The translations under genes were made by a program, and so were the position numbers. DNA of 38,149 nucleotides from Verrucomicrobiota bacterium (GTDB taxonomy: Bacteria; Verrucomicrobiota; Kiritimatiellia; JAAZAB01): the NCBI GenBank assembly GCA_018898455.1, contig JAHIJO010000179.1:1-38149 (forward strand), read 5' to 3'. Numbering within the stretch: position 1 is the first letter of the stretch; each line of letters starts with the position of its first letter. Below are positions 1 to 7,687 of the stretch, piece by piece. The notes beneath the pieces were generated by a model that was not told where the DNA came from, ran no database searches, and was given only the letters and a program-made list of their open reading frames with translations.

Positions 1-112
1 CTCACCGCGGGCATGCTTTCATGTCTGCCGCATTGAAAGTTAAAACCCATGATTTACCAATCCAACTACTTGATCTGGCCGCATAACTCGGCTAAATCAT
101 ACTCGCAAAAAC

Positions 113-760
113 GTGTATCTTTACGGGAAAGCGTCTAACTGGTTTTATCGCAAATCGGTTCCGGCCGGGGAATATAGTTATCTTGACGATTTAGACTACT
201 ATGCTTTTTGCCTGCTGCAAGACGGCGACCGCGATAATGAAACAAAGGTCTTGGCCTGTTTTCGGGATCGCGATACCACCAAAGCGAAACGTGTTCAGGG
301 GAACATTTATTACGGCCTAGGTGATTACCGGAATGCAATCAGGCAATTTGAAGCAGCGGAGTCCGACGGAATATTTGATGTCCTTTTACCGCTAGCACTG
401 TTGAAAAATAACCAGCCACAAGAGGCGCAGGCAAGCATCGATCGCATTCTGAATGGGTTGCCGCGATTTGATGAACGCTTCTTCTTCCTCGAAATCTTCT
501 TTAAATTGCTGATCAGTCAGGCTACCGAGTCCCAAATGCTGAGCGCCTTGGCACAGTTGAAACTGGAATCAGAGTCGTTTTCTCATTATTATTATCTGGT
601 TGCGGAATACTATCGGACCATTAAAAATGACCCAGTCGCAGCGCGAAAATATTTAAAAACGTCGCTGGAGTATCCTTTTGATTTCCCGTCTTACTATCTC
701 TCGCAAAAAATGCTTAAGGAACTCGACGGACGATTGCCATCTCAAGCAAACCAAAACTAA
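113..760 (+). CDS. Hypothetical TPR-like protein, start uncertain
   Basis: I do not recognise a specific family. The 215-residue product is helical and repeat-like: residues about 58-95 (GNIYYGLGDYRNAIRQFEAA) match a tetratricopeptide unit, and residues about 155-190 (AEYYRTIKNDPVAARKYLKT) look like a second. No signal peptide or membrane segment is visible, so a cytoplasmic scaffold or binding protein is likely, but this is inference. The only start available is GTG at 113; the frame is open back to a stop at 71-73 with no ATG and no clear ribosome binding site, so the gene may have lost its 5' end. The stop overlaps the region just before the next gene, whose real start lies 84 bases further on. 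Confidence 0.5.
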   Translation: MYLYGKASNWFYRKSVPAGEYSYLDDLDYYAFCLLQDGDRDNETKVLACFRDRDTTKAKRVQGNIYYGLGDYRNAIRQFEAAESDGIFDVLLPLALLKNNQPQEAQASIDRILNGLPRFDERFFFLEIFFKLLISQATESQMLSALAQLKLESESFSHYYYLVAEYYRTIKNDPVAARKYLKTSLEYPFDFPSYYLSQKMLKELDGRLPSQANQN

Positions 761-843
761 TGACAAAGAAACGGACGGCTCATCGGGACGATTCGCGCCA
801 TAGGTGGTCAGGCTGTGCTACCATTGTAAATCGGGAGAAGAAT

Positions 844-2547
844 ATGAGAAGGACAGGAATGTGCGCCGTTGCCCTGATGCTTATCGTGGCACCAGGAATG
901 GATATTTCTGCTGGTGAAAGCCCTGACAACTCCATGCAGAAACTAGAGGAGCTCGCTCAACAGGCCCAGCAAGCGGATGAGTCAAAAGACTATCCAAAGG
1001 CGATAACTCTGCTGGAACAAATCCTCAAGAAACATCCGGACCCCATGCTTGAATACAATCTGGCCTGTGCCTACGCTAAAAGCGGCAATAAAACAAAGGC
1101 CTTGGACCATCTCGCCAAGGCAATCAGCATGGGTTTAAATGATACGGAACACATGGAGAAGGACCCCGACTTGGACTCCCTCCGTAAATCGCCCGGTTAT
1201 TCCGGGATTATCAAGAAGGCCAATGATATGGCGGTAGCCCAAGGTAGGGCCGTGGCCGCGGCGCCTGACCCGGAGGATTTGTTCCTCGAGGCCGAAGGGG
1301 TGACGAAAGAACAGAAGACGCCGCTTCTTATTTTCTTGCACGGTATGGGAGGCTCTCCAAGAAACGTAAAATCTTTCATGGCGCCACTTGCAAAAGCGTG
1401 GCAGTATTCGATCTTCCTGCCATGTGGCAGCGTGAAGATGGGAATGCGACCCGACGGACAACCGGCCTACAACTGGGATGCCAAGAAAGATCCGCAGACG
1501 ATAATACGAAAGATCAAGACAATGAAGGGCATCCTGCAGGATCAGGTCTATTTGGCTGGATTCTCATCGGGCGCTTGCATGTCCTATCTTATTGCCCTCG
1601 ATGATCCTGCCGTTTTCGCGGGTGTCATCGCCTTCAGCGGAGGATTGCAGAAGGAATACTTATCTGAAGAGCAATTGAGAAAAGCTTCCGGCAAGATCCC
1701 ATTCTATATCGTCCACGGCAATCAGGATGCGATGATGCCGCTATCTCTTGGCAAAGACACCCGCGATTATCTGAAGAAACAGGGTTTTAGTGTCTTGCTG
1801 AAGGAATTTCAAGGGGGACATTCGCTTCCCGCCAACTACTTCGACATTATCAAGGAAGCAATAGCTTGGTTTCATCAGCAGCCTGAACCAAGTGGCGTCA
1901 AGCCAGACTGGGAAGTAAAGGAAACTGCCCATTTCCTGCTTCACTTCGATCAAGCGTCACCGGCAGAACGCGATATTCAGCAACTGGCATCTCTTTTTGA
2001 ACGCTACTTCGAAGAAACCAGCAGTATGTTCATCTTTCGACCGACGGTCAAAATCAACTGTTTCTTTCACAACACCTTTCCGCTCAAGCATGGCAAGGCA
2101 ACTGTATGGGGCTTCGTCGATAAAGACGGAGTGCATATGGTGTATACCGAGAAGGAAAAGGATTCCAGCTCCCATGAACTGGGACACTTCTTTCACGACG
2201 CAGTCAACCCGAATGCGCCGTATTTTTTTAATGAAGGAGCTTGCGGAATTGGCATTAACATCGGCGGCAAGAACTTTTTTCAACTGGCCAAGGAAACGAA
2301 AGCCGCAGAGCAGTCATTGTCTGCCAATATCGAGCGGTTCGGGTTCTTCGGGCGAGACGGGAACTATGTCGCTTATTCTTTCTGCGAGTTCTTGGCACAA
2401 CGATATGGAACCAGGCAATTCGGAGCTTTCTATTGCGACGTGACGACTGCAAACTATCGCTCCAAACTTGAAGAATTGTCTAAATTGTCGTTCTCAGAGT
2501 TGGAGGAAGCATGGAAGACTACCGTACGGAACACGCAAATGCCATAA
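844..2547 (+). CDS. Secreted TPR / esterase / gluzincin metallopeptidase fusion
   Basis: I chose the ATG at 844 because GGGAGAAG lies just upstream and the protein then begins with a signal peptide (MRRTGMCAVALMLIVAPGM). The 567-residue product has three parts. Residues about 30-130 carry TPR-type repeats (YNLACAYAKSGNKTKALDHL). Residues about 155-345 form an alpha/beta-hydrolase of the PHB-depolymerase/feruloyl-esterase type: LHGMGG oxyanion region, GFSSG nucleophile elbow (Ser241), Asp295 in GNQDAMMP, His326 in GGHS. Residues about 350-567 form a zinc peptidase-like domain with HELGH (His444, Glu445, His448) and a downstream NEG (Glu464), the gluzincin pattern. The catalytic residues of both enzymes are present. 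Its extracytoplasmic substrate is unknown; an ester-linked polysaccharide or glycoprotein would fit the neighbours. Confidence 0.8.
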   Translation: MRRTGMCAVALMLIVAPGMDISAGESPDNSMQKLEELAQQAQQADESKDYPKAITLLEQILKKHPDPMLEYNLACAYAKSGNKTKALDHLAKAISMGLNDTEHMEKDPDLDSLRKSPGYSGIIKKANDMAVAQGRAVAAAPDPEDLFLEAEGVTKEQKTPLLIFLHGMGGSPRNVKSFMAPLAKAWQYSIFLPCGSVKMGMRPDGQPAYNWDAKKDPQTIIRKIKTMKGILQDQVYLAGFSSGACMSYLIALDDPAVFAGVIAFSGGLQKEYLSEEQLRKASGKIPFYIVHGNQDAMMPLSLGKDTRDYLKKQGFSVLLKEFQGGHSLPANYFDIIKEAIAWFHQQPEPSGVKPDWEVKETAHFLLHFDQASPAERDIQQLASLFERYFEETSSMFIFRPTVKINCFFHNTFPLKHGKATVWGFVDKDGVHMVYTEKEKDSSSHELGHFFHDAVNPNAPYFFNEGACGIGINIGGKNFFQLAKETKAAEQSLSANIERFGFFGRDGNYVAYSFCEFLAQRYGTRQFGAFYCDVTTANYRSKLEELSKLSFSELEEAWKTTVRNTQMP

Positions 2548-2581
2548 TCCGTACCCAAAGCTATAGTGTGCTAATTATCTC

Positions 2582-2728
2582 ATGACCAAACCTGATTCCA
2601 TTTCCCCGCCATTTGATGAACCGCACACCGGCGCGCGGTTCCTAAGCACCCATTGGAGCCTGATCATCCGTGCCGGCCAGGACGACTCCGTTGCCGCCCG
2701 CCAAGCACTGGGCGAATTGTGTCGGAAC
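2582..2728 (+). pseudogene. Relic of an ECF RNA polymerase sigma factor gene
   Basis: The first 49 codons encode a recognisable N-terminus of the ECF sigma factors common in Planctomycetes and Verrucomicrobia (FLSTHWSLIIRAGQDD followed by AARQALGELCRNF, where the family reads TTHWSVVL...LEELCRTYW). Homology stops exactly where a 60-bp repeat begins at 2729; the frame then runs through unrelated sequence to 2848. Regions 2 and 4 of a sigma factor, needed for core binding and promoter recognition, are absent, so this cannot work. No ribosome binding site is apparent. It is best read as a gene broken by insertion or by a deletion ending at the repeat. Confidence 0.7.
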
Positions 2729-2788
2729 TTCATAAATTCAATCAAAAGCCGGGCGTGCCAGGGCAGTGCCCTGCTGGCGGGGCGGCCA
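2729..2788 (+). repeat. 60-bp exact direct repeat, copy 1
   Basis: This stretch, starting TTCATAAATTCAATCAAAAG and ending GGGGCGGCCA, is identical base for base to 5141-5200. It contains a strong hairpin, CAGGGC-AGT-GCCCTG, at 2759-2773 inside a longer GCCAG/CTGGC pairing. The two copies are read in different frames by the ORFs they interrupt, so the repeat is not conserved for a protein. Flanking bases differ on both sides of the copies. No transposase lies nearby, so it could be a small non-autonomous repeat or the end of a larger lost element. Confidence 0.85.
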
Positions 2789-2840
2789 CCTGCCCTCCAC
2801 ATAATGTGCCAAATTATTTTTCCGGAAATATTCCGAAAAC

Positions 2841-4379
2841 ATGAATAATTGTCACACGAGATCAGAAAATCTGAAGTTCTGTTTATGCATTGCGGGTTCT
2901 CCGGCAGATCGGGCGGGCGTCGGATCGGTATGTGCAGTGGGTCTGCTGCTGGCGATGCTGGTCCTGTTCGGCGGGGATGCTTGCGGAGCCGCGCCGGATC
3001 AAACGAAAAAACAGGAAGGCGGCCGGCGATATGCCATTGTGGTGAACAAGACGATGCCCGAGGACAAGGCGTGGATGCCTGTAGTAGAGGCCCTTAAAAA
3101 GAAGCGCTCCGCCGATATCTTTTATTGGGGCAAGAATGATGACGAGTTACGGAGGAATCTGGCCGCTTACCGTCCCCGATACGTGTGTTTCGTGGCGCGT
3201 CCGGAAGAGTTGGACCTGACAACCACCGCAACGGGTAATCTCCAGGGGGGCGTGACCAATGATTTTCCTGTCTGCGGCGCCTACTACCATGCCGTGGGAA
3301 CTTTGATGCGAGGTCTCGACGACGATCCCTACGACGACGCGATCTGGGGAATACTCACGGGCGCCACGCCGGAAGATGCGATGCGCGTGGTATCCGCCCA
3401 GCCTCTTGTGGTGCACCGTGGGCTTTCGCACGTCGGCGGCGGGTGGCTCGATTATCTGGAAAGCGGCACTTCTTTCAGCGAAGGCGTGAAGGGGGACAAG
3501 TGGATCAAAAATCCCGGGAAACCGCCGGAAAAAGTCAAAGGGCCGGACGACACGACCGCGCAATTTGCCGCGGAACTGAACACGGACAACGTGGACATGG
3601 TGTCCACCAGCGGCCACGCGACCGAGCACGACTGGGAAATGGGCTTTAGCTATAAGAGCGGCTCGATAGTTCCCGCCGCAGGGCATCTGCTCGCAGTGGA
3701 TTCGTCGAACAAGGCGTACCAGATCCTGACGACCAATCCGAAAATATACTACTCGCCCGGCAACTGTCTCATCGCGCGCACGGATGGGAAGGACTGCCTG
3801 GTATTGGCCTGGATACATCACGGCGCGATGCAGTTCTCAGGCCACGTGGGCTTCCAGTCGCAGTCGTGCTATGCGTGGGGGATTGCGGAATACTTCCTGT
3901 CGTTGCAAGGACGATTCAGCTTCGCCGAGGCGGAGTGGCTGAACCGCCAGGCGTTGCGCTTTGAAATGAGCGGCGGTACGATCGGGGATGATAAGTACAT
4001 GTGTTGCCGCGACGAGCAGCCATGTTTTGACAGACAGAGAATGCGGTTCCTGCACGAAACGACGACTTTCTACGGCGATCCGCTCTGGGATGCGCGCGTG
4101 AAACCCACCGTGCCACCCTTGTACGACCAGGAACTGCGCACCAAAATACTGGCGGGCGGAAAGACGGAGTTGACGTTCATCGTAAAGATGCGCGTGGCGG
4201 CCAAGCCGTCCCGTCCGGCGGCCTTCTTCCTGGAAACCCGGACACCGGTGCAGGAGGAAGTGACAAAGGGGCCCAAGGATATGGTGATAACCGAGGGCTT
4301 CGCCCTGGTGCCGTTCTGGAAGGCCGACGATCCGGCTCCGAAAGTGGGGGACGAATACGTAGCAGTCGTGGTCCTGTAG
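2841..4379 (+). CDS. Secreted caspase-fold (C25/gingipain-like) peptidase candidate
   Basis: The product has 512 residues if ATG 2841 is used; that start has no good ribosome binding site and lies before a hydrophobic stretch (VCAVGLLLAMLVLFGG, residues 30-45), so a later GTG near 2928 is also possible. The stretch is a signal peptide or N-terminal anchor, placing the protein in the periplasm or outside. Residues about 60-120 form an alternating beta/alpha unit (YAIVVNKTMPED, RYVCFVARPEEL). STSGHATEHDW (His259) followed by SPGNCLIA (Cys309) has the His-then-Cys order of caspase-fold peptidases such as gingipains. This family assignment is inference from layout. It sits between the two copies of the 60-bp repeat. 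Confidence 0.55.
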   Translation: MNNCHTRSENLKFCLCIAGSPADRAGVGSVCAVGLLLAMLVLFGGDACGAAPDQTKKQEGGRRYAIVVNKTMPEDKAWMPVVEALKKKRSADIFYWGKNDDELRRNLAAYRPRYVCFVARPEELDLTTTATGNLQGGVTNDFPVCGAYYHAVGTLMRGLDDDPYDDAIWGILTGATPEDAMRVVSAQPLVVHRGLSHVGGGWLDYLESGTSFSEGVKGDKWIKNPGKPPEKVKGPDDTTAQFAAELNTDNVDMVSTSGHATEHDWEMGFSYKSGSIVPAAGHLLAVDSSNKAYQILTTNPKIYYSPGNCLIARTDGKDCLVLAWIHHGAMQFSGHVGFQSQSCYAWGIAEYFLSLQGRFSFAEAEWLNRQALRFEMSGGTIGDDKYMCCRDEQPCFDRQRMRFLHETTTFYGDPLWDARVKPTVPPLYDQELRTKILAGGKTELTFIVKMRVAAKPSRPAAFFLETRTPVQEEVTKGPKDMVITEGFALVPFWKADDPAPKVGDEYVAVVVL

Positions 4380-4572
4380 CCTCCTGCCGGACGTTGGTTA
4401 CACCACGCGCTGGGTAAATGAAAATTTCTTAGACAAAAATCCAGGTCGGCTACGCTTTATTACTAATGGCGTTGTGGAACTTGACCCCGGTTGTTTCAAG
4501 GGAGAACTTTGGAGTCTAAAATTAACCAACTTGTACAATATTCAGGCATTAATTATAGGAGGGACGAAAGCG

Positions 4573-5256
4573 ATGAAAAAGACAAGTTTTGGAATCGTTG
4601 GGAGCTTCGCGGTTGTTTTGGCATTAGGCGCCTTGGGCGCCGGAATTTCCTCGCCACGCTGTCTGGCCGGCCAAGCCGCAGATCGGACTGTTTCCATCGG
4701 GAAGGATGATGCCGTTTGGATTTGTTCTTTTCCTCCTCTGGCAAAGGAACTGGGGAATGCGGCCGCTAGCATTCGAATTGCGCTGACAGAAGACGGCAAG
4801 CCTCTCGCCGGGAAGGAGATAATTGCGGGCATTACCCAATACGAGGGCGGGATCCGCTTGGCTGTGATGCGAAAGGCAATGCCCGGTAACGCATCCCTGC
4901 TGCTATCGGATGTCGTCAAAAAGACGGTGGATGCCAAGGGATGCCTCAACTATCAGGCAAAGCCCGAATCGCTCAAGGAATTGCTTAAGGGCCAGAGTCC
5001 GGACACTAATCCAATGGCCCAACTCCAATTGTTCGTCGTGGTCCCTGGCGGTAAGTCCTTGAAGGGAGGGAAGTGCTCCGTTCAATTGCTCAAATCCGGG
5101 AGACCATGGAAAGATGCGCAGTGTACGCTGCTGGAGGAATTTCATAAATTCAATCAAAAGCCGGGCGTGCCAGGGCAGTGCCCTGCTGGCGGGGCGGCCA
5201 ATCATCCGCGGGAAGACAACTCCGGCAGGCAGTTGGTTGTAAGGCATGGGGGGTAG
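4573..5256 (+). pseudogene. Shortened paralogue of the downstream esterase (N-terminal domain only)
   Basis: The start is ATG 4573, with AGGAGGGA at 4557-4564 and a clear signal peptide (MKKTSFGIVGSFAVVLALGA). Residues about 38-190 are paralogous to the N-terminal domain of the gene at 5272: shared blocks include SIGKDD/SVGKDD, GKPLAGKE, KGCLNYQAKPE/KGCLQYQAKPE and GGKSLK. The match ends at about WKDAQCTLLEE, at base 5140, where the 60-bp repeat begins; the last 38 residues are translated repeat and junk. The esterase domain of the neighbour is therefore missing. The remaining domain may still be made and exported, since its promoter side and start are intact, so it may not be entirely dead. 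Confidence 0.7.
5141..5200 (+). repeat. 60-bp exact direct repeat, copy 2
   Basis: Identical to 2729-2788 and in the same orientation, 2412 bp away. It begins directly after the last codon of the shortened paralogue that still aligns with the full-length gene. The same CAGGGC-AGT-GCCCTG hairpin lies at 5171-5185. Both copies thus sit at the 3' break of a truncated gene. Confidence 0.85.
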
Positions 5257-5271
5257 AGGGAGGTGATGACG

Positions 5272-6555
5272 ATGCGAAAGTTTGTGACCGGAATGGCGCT
5301 CGGGTTTGTCTGTCTGGGTTTCGCGATGGGCGAGTGCCCTGCAGGCGAGACCGGCAAGTCCACCTCGCAAGCCCTCTCCGTAGGTAAGGACGATGAAGTA
5401 CTGCAAGTTGGGGTCCCACTGATGGGAGGCCTGGGGATGGACCAAGGCAAGGCCGCTGCCTGGATACGGTTCACGTTGACTTGTGAAGGGAAGCCACTGG
5501 CCGGGAAGGAAGTGGTCGCAGGAACTGTGACGGTCCGGAACTTGGGCAGTCTGGCCGTGGCGCGCGCAGGTATTCAAGGCGAGCTCGTTCTGAGAGTCTC
5601 TGACTTGCAGTCGTTGAAAACGGACGACAAGGGATGCCTTCAGTATCAGGCCAAACCCGAGGCACTGAAAGGTCCACCGCCCCCGGGCAACGGACCGCCC
5701 TCCGCAGAGAAGATTGAGGAGATACAGAGAGAGGTCACGCCGATCCTGATCGTGCGCGGCGGCAAGTCCCTGAAGGACTTGTCTTGCTCCGCACGAATTC
5801 AACTCCCGGACAAGTCGTGGAAGGAACTGTCTTGCGGGCCATCGGAGGGTGCGCACGAGATAACGGTGGAAATCAATGGAGTCAGGTTGACTCCCGAAAC
5901 AATGCCGCCACTCGTCAACAAGGAAGAGGCCAAGCGGATAGGCGCTTTGCTCGCGAACAAGAGAACAAAGAGCGGCATGAAATACACCGTTCTCCTGCCT
6001 AACGGCTACGACAAGAAGAACCGGTATCCCCTCGTGGTATGTCTGCATTCCGCCGGCGGGGATGAGAGCGAGTTCCCCACTACTGACGGCAAGCAGGCGA
6101 TGACCATGGGATTCATCATGGCCTCCCCGAAGGCCGCCGGCGAACGCTGGGGGACGGCGGACAATCCCGGCATCATCAAGGTTGTCGAAGAGGTTACAAA
6201 GGAATACTCCGTGGACACATCTGCCGTGACACTCATGGGCGCATCAAACGGAGGCATTTGGGTTTACAACCTCGGGCTCGCCCATCCGGAGGTGTTCTCC
6301 AGCATGGTTTCCCTTTGCGGCGGACTGCTCGGCACGCCGACCCTGCCTCCGGGCGCCGAAAAGACCAGAGTCTATATCGTCCACGGGACGCTGGATACGA
6401 GCGTTCCGATCGAACATGCGCGCAAGGCGAAGGCGTTCCTCGCGGAGAAAGGCTTCAAGAACGTGGTCTACAAAGAACTTGAAGGGGTTGGCCATTGGAC
6501 TCCGCCGGCAGAGATGGCCAGAGTCTTCAAGTGGCTCAAGGAAAAACCTGAATGA
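5272..6555 (+). CDS. Secreted PHB-depolymerase/LpqC-type esterase with unknown N-terminal domain
   Basis: I chose ATG 5272 because GAGGGAGG at 5256-5263 is well spaced and the signal peptide (MRKFVTGMALGFVCLGFAMG) follows. The 427-residue protein has an N-terminal domain (residues about 30-205, beginning SVGKDDEV) that I cannot name but which is duplicated in the gene upstream. A linker (TVEINGVRLTPETMPP) leads to an alpha/beta-hydrolase: YTVLLPNGYDKKNRYPLVV strand entry, CLHSAGG, GASNGG nucleophile elbow (Ser325), HGTLDTSVP (Asp375) and GVGHWTPP (His408). The triad is complete. Such enzymes cleave ester side chains of polysaccharides or aryl esters outside the cytoplasm. The stop overlaps the start of the next gene (ATGA), so the two are probably translated together. 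Confidence 0.8.
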   Translation: MRKFVTGMALGFVCLGFAMGECPAGETGKSTSQALSVGKDDEVLQVGVPLMGGLGMDQGKAAAWIRFTLTCEGKPLAGKEVVAGTVTVRNLGSLAVARAGIQGELVLRVSDLQSLKTDDKGCLQYQAKPEALKGPPPPGNGPPSAEKIEEIQREVTPILIVRGGKSLKDLSCSARIQLPDKSWKELSCGPSEGAHEITVEINGVRLTPETMPPLVNKEEAKRIGALLANKRTKSGMKYTVLLPNGYDKKNRYPLVVCLHSAGGDESEFPTTDGKQAMTMGFIMASPKAAGERWGTADNPGIIKVVEEVTKEYSVDTSAVTLMGASNGGIWVYNLGLAHPEVFSSMVSLCGGLLGTPTLPPGAEKTRVYIVHGTLDTSVPIEHARKAKAFLAEKGFKNVVYKELEGVGHWTPPAEMARVFKWLKEKPE

Positions 6556-7445
6556 AAATCCAAATCAAGAGGCCGGGAGGATCATTTCTTCAGCTCGACG
6601 GCGGAAACCTCGTGTGGACGGAAAAGGAGTGGGAGGCCGAGCTGCGCTCGATGAAGAAGCTGGGTATGGACACCGTCATAATTGGTACCGTGGAGAATAA
6701 CAACTATTCCTTCTACCGCTCGGAGAAGCGCCCGCTTTTCGAAAAAACAGGCACGGATGATCCGCTGGCAACTCTCCTCTCCCTGGCCCAAAAGCTGGAT
6801 ATGAAGGTCTTCGTCGGGCTATGCGCCTGGGACTGGAAACGGATGAATGAAGGCGATTTCGAGGAATTCGCCCGGCGCTGTCTTACCGTCGCCGATGAGC
6901 TCTGGGGCCGCTATGGAACCAGCCGGGCGTTCGCGGGGTGGTATGCGCTTTCCTGGGAAATGGGAAATGCGCCTGCCGAGCAAGACGCGGGCGTGCAAAT
7001 GTACCTGAAGGCCATCTCTCACCTCCGCAAGCTGAGCCCGGGGCTCCCGATTATGACCGCGCCCTACTTCACGCTGGATGTCACGCCGCAAGTCTTCGAG
7101 GACAGTTGGCGGAAGCTCCTCCCGGTGCTCAAGGTGGATATCGTCGCCCTCCAGGACGGTGTCGGCTGTGGGAGGAACCTGACGCCAAAGAACATCGGGC
7201 CGTATTTCGAGGGGATGCAGCGGGCCTGCCATTCCGCCGGCGTCCATCTCTGGGCAGACGTGGAAGTCTTCGATATTCCCTCGGGCTGGAAACCGGCGCC
7301 GACCGAGCGTATCGTCCAGCAGATGGAGGCTGTAAGCCCGCACGTCGAGAGGATCGTCTTCTTCGAGTACAACCATTACCTGAGCCCCGTGAAAGGCTTC
7401 AAGGATGGAGAGGAACTGACAGAGACGCTTGCAAGACTACCATAA
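6552..7445 (+). CDS. DUF4434-like TIM-barrel glycosidase-related protein
   Basis: The 297-residue product has the features of the DUF4434 family, TIM-barrel proteins related to glycoside hydrolases. It opens with a beta-strand and GGSFLQL, then EWEAELRSMKKLGMDTVIIG, FVGLCAWDW, a central FAGWYALSWEMGN (a likely carboxylate end-of-strand motif), and later VDIVALQDGVG and LWADVEVFDIP. Acidic residues at the ends of strands 4 (Glu in SWEMG) and 7 (Asp/Glu in WADVEVFD) are the best catalytic candidates. There is no signal peptide. Its start ATG overlaps the TGA of the secreted esterase gene, so the two are coupled, though the products would act in different compartments unless this one is exported another way. 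Confidence 0.7.
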   Translation: MKIQIKRPGGSFLQLDGGNLVWTEKEWEAELRSMKKLGMDTVIIGTVENNNYSFYRSEKRPLFEKTGTDDPLATLLSLAQKLDMKVFVGLCAWDWKRMNEGDFEEFARRCLTVADELWGRYGTSRAFAGWYALSWEMGNAPAEQDAGVQMYLKAISHLRKLSPGLPIMTAPYFTLDVTPQVFEDSWRKLLPVLKVDIVALQDGVGCGRNLTPKNIGPYFEGMQRACHSAGVHLWADVEVFDIPSGWKPAPTERIVQQMEAVSPHVERIVFFEYNHYLSPVKGFKDGEELTETLARLP

Positions 7446-7466
7446 TGCGCCCAAAATAGGACGCCT

Positions 7467-7485
7467 GCCCCGCGTTGCGCGGGGC
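7467..7485 (+). terminator. GC hairpin after the DUF4434 gene
   Basis: An 8-bp stem GCCCCGCG/CGCGGGGC with a 3-base loop lies 22 bases after the stop codon. It lacks the T run of a classical intrinsic terminator, so it may act with Rho or only protect the mRNA 3' end. The 7486-7687 stretch that follows is AT-richer and holds no gene; it presumably contains the promoter of the DUF4838 gene, but I could not pick a convincing -35/-10 pair. Confidence 0.45.
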
Positions 7486-7687
7486 CTTACCCCACCTTAT
7501 ATAACATCCTTGTTTTCAGTGTAAAATATCCGTAATAGCGCCTCTCAAGAAAAAGTCGGAATTGTCCTCTCTTTCTACGGTTCTCACCCCTTGTCCCTTC
7601 TATTGAATATAGTGTAAGGTTTAAGCAAGTTGGAATTAGTATCTTGAATAAACCGTTCAAATCGGTACGTGTAGGAAAGATGAGCAT

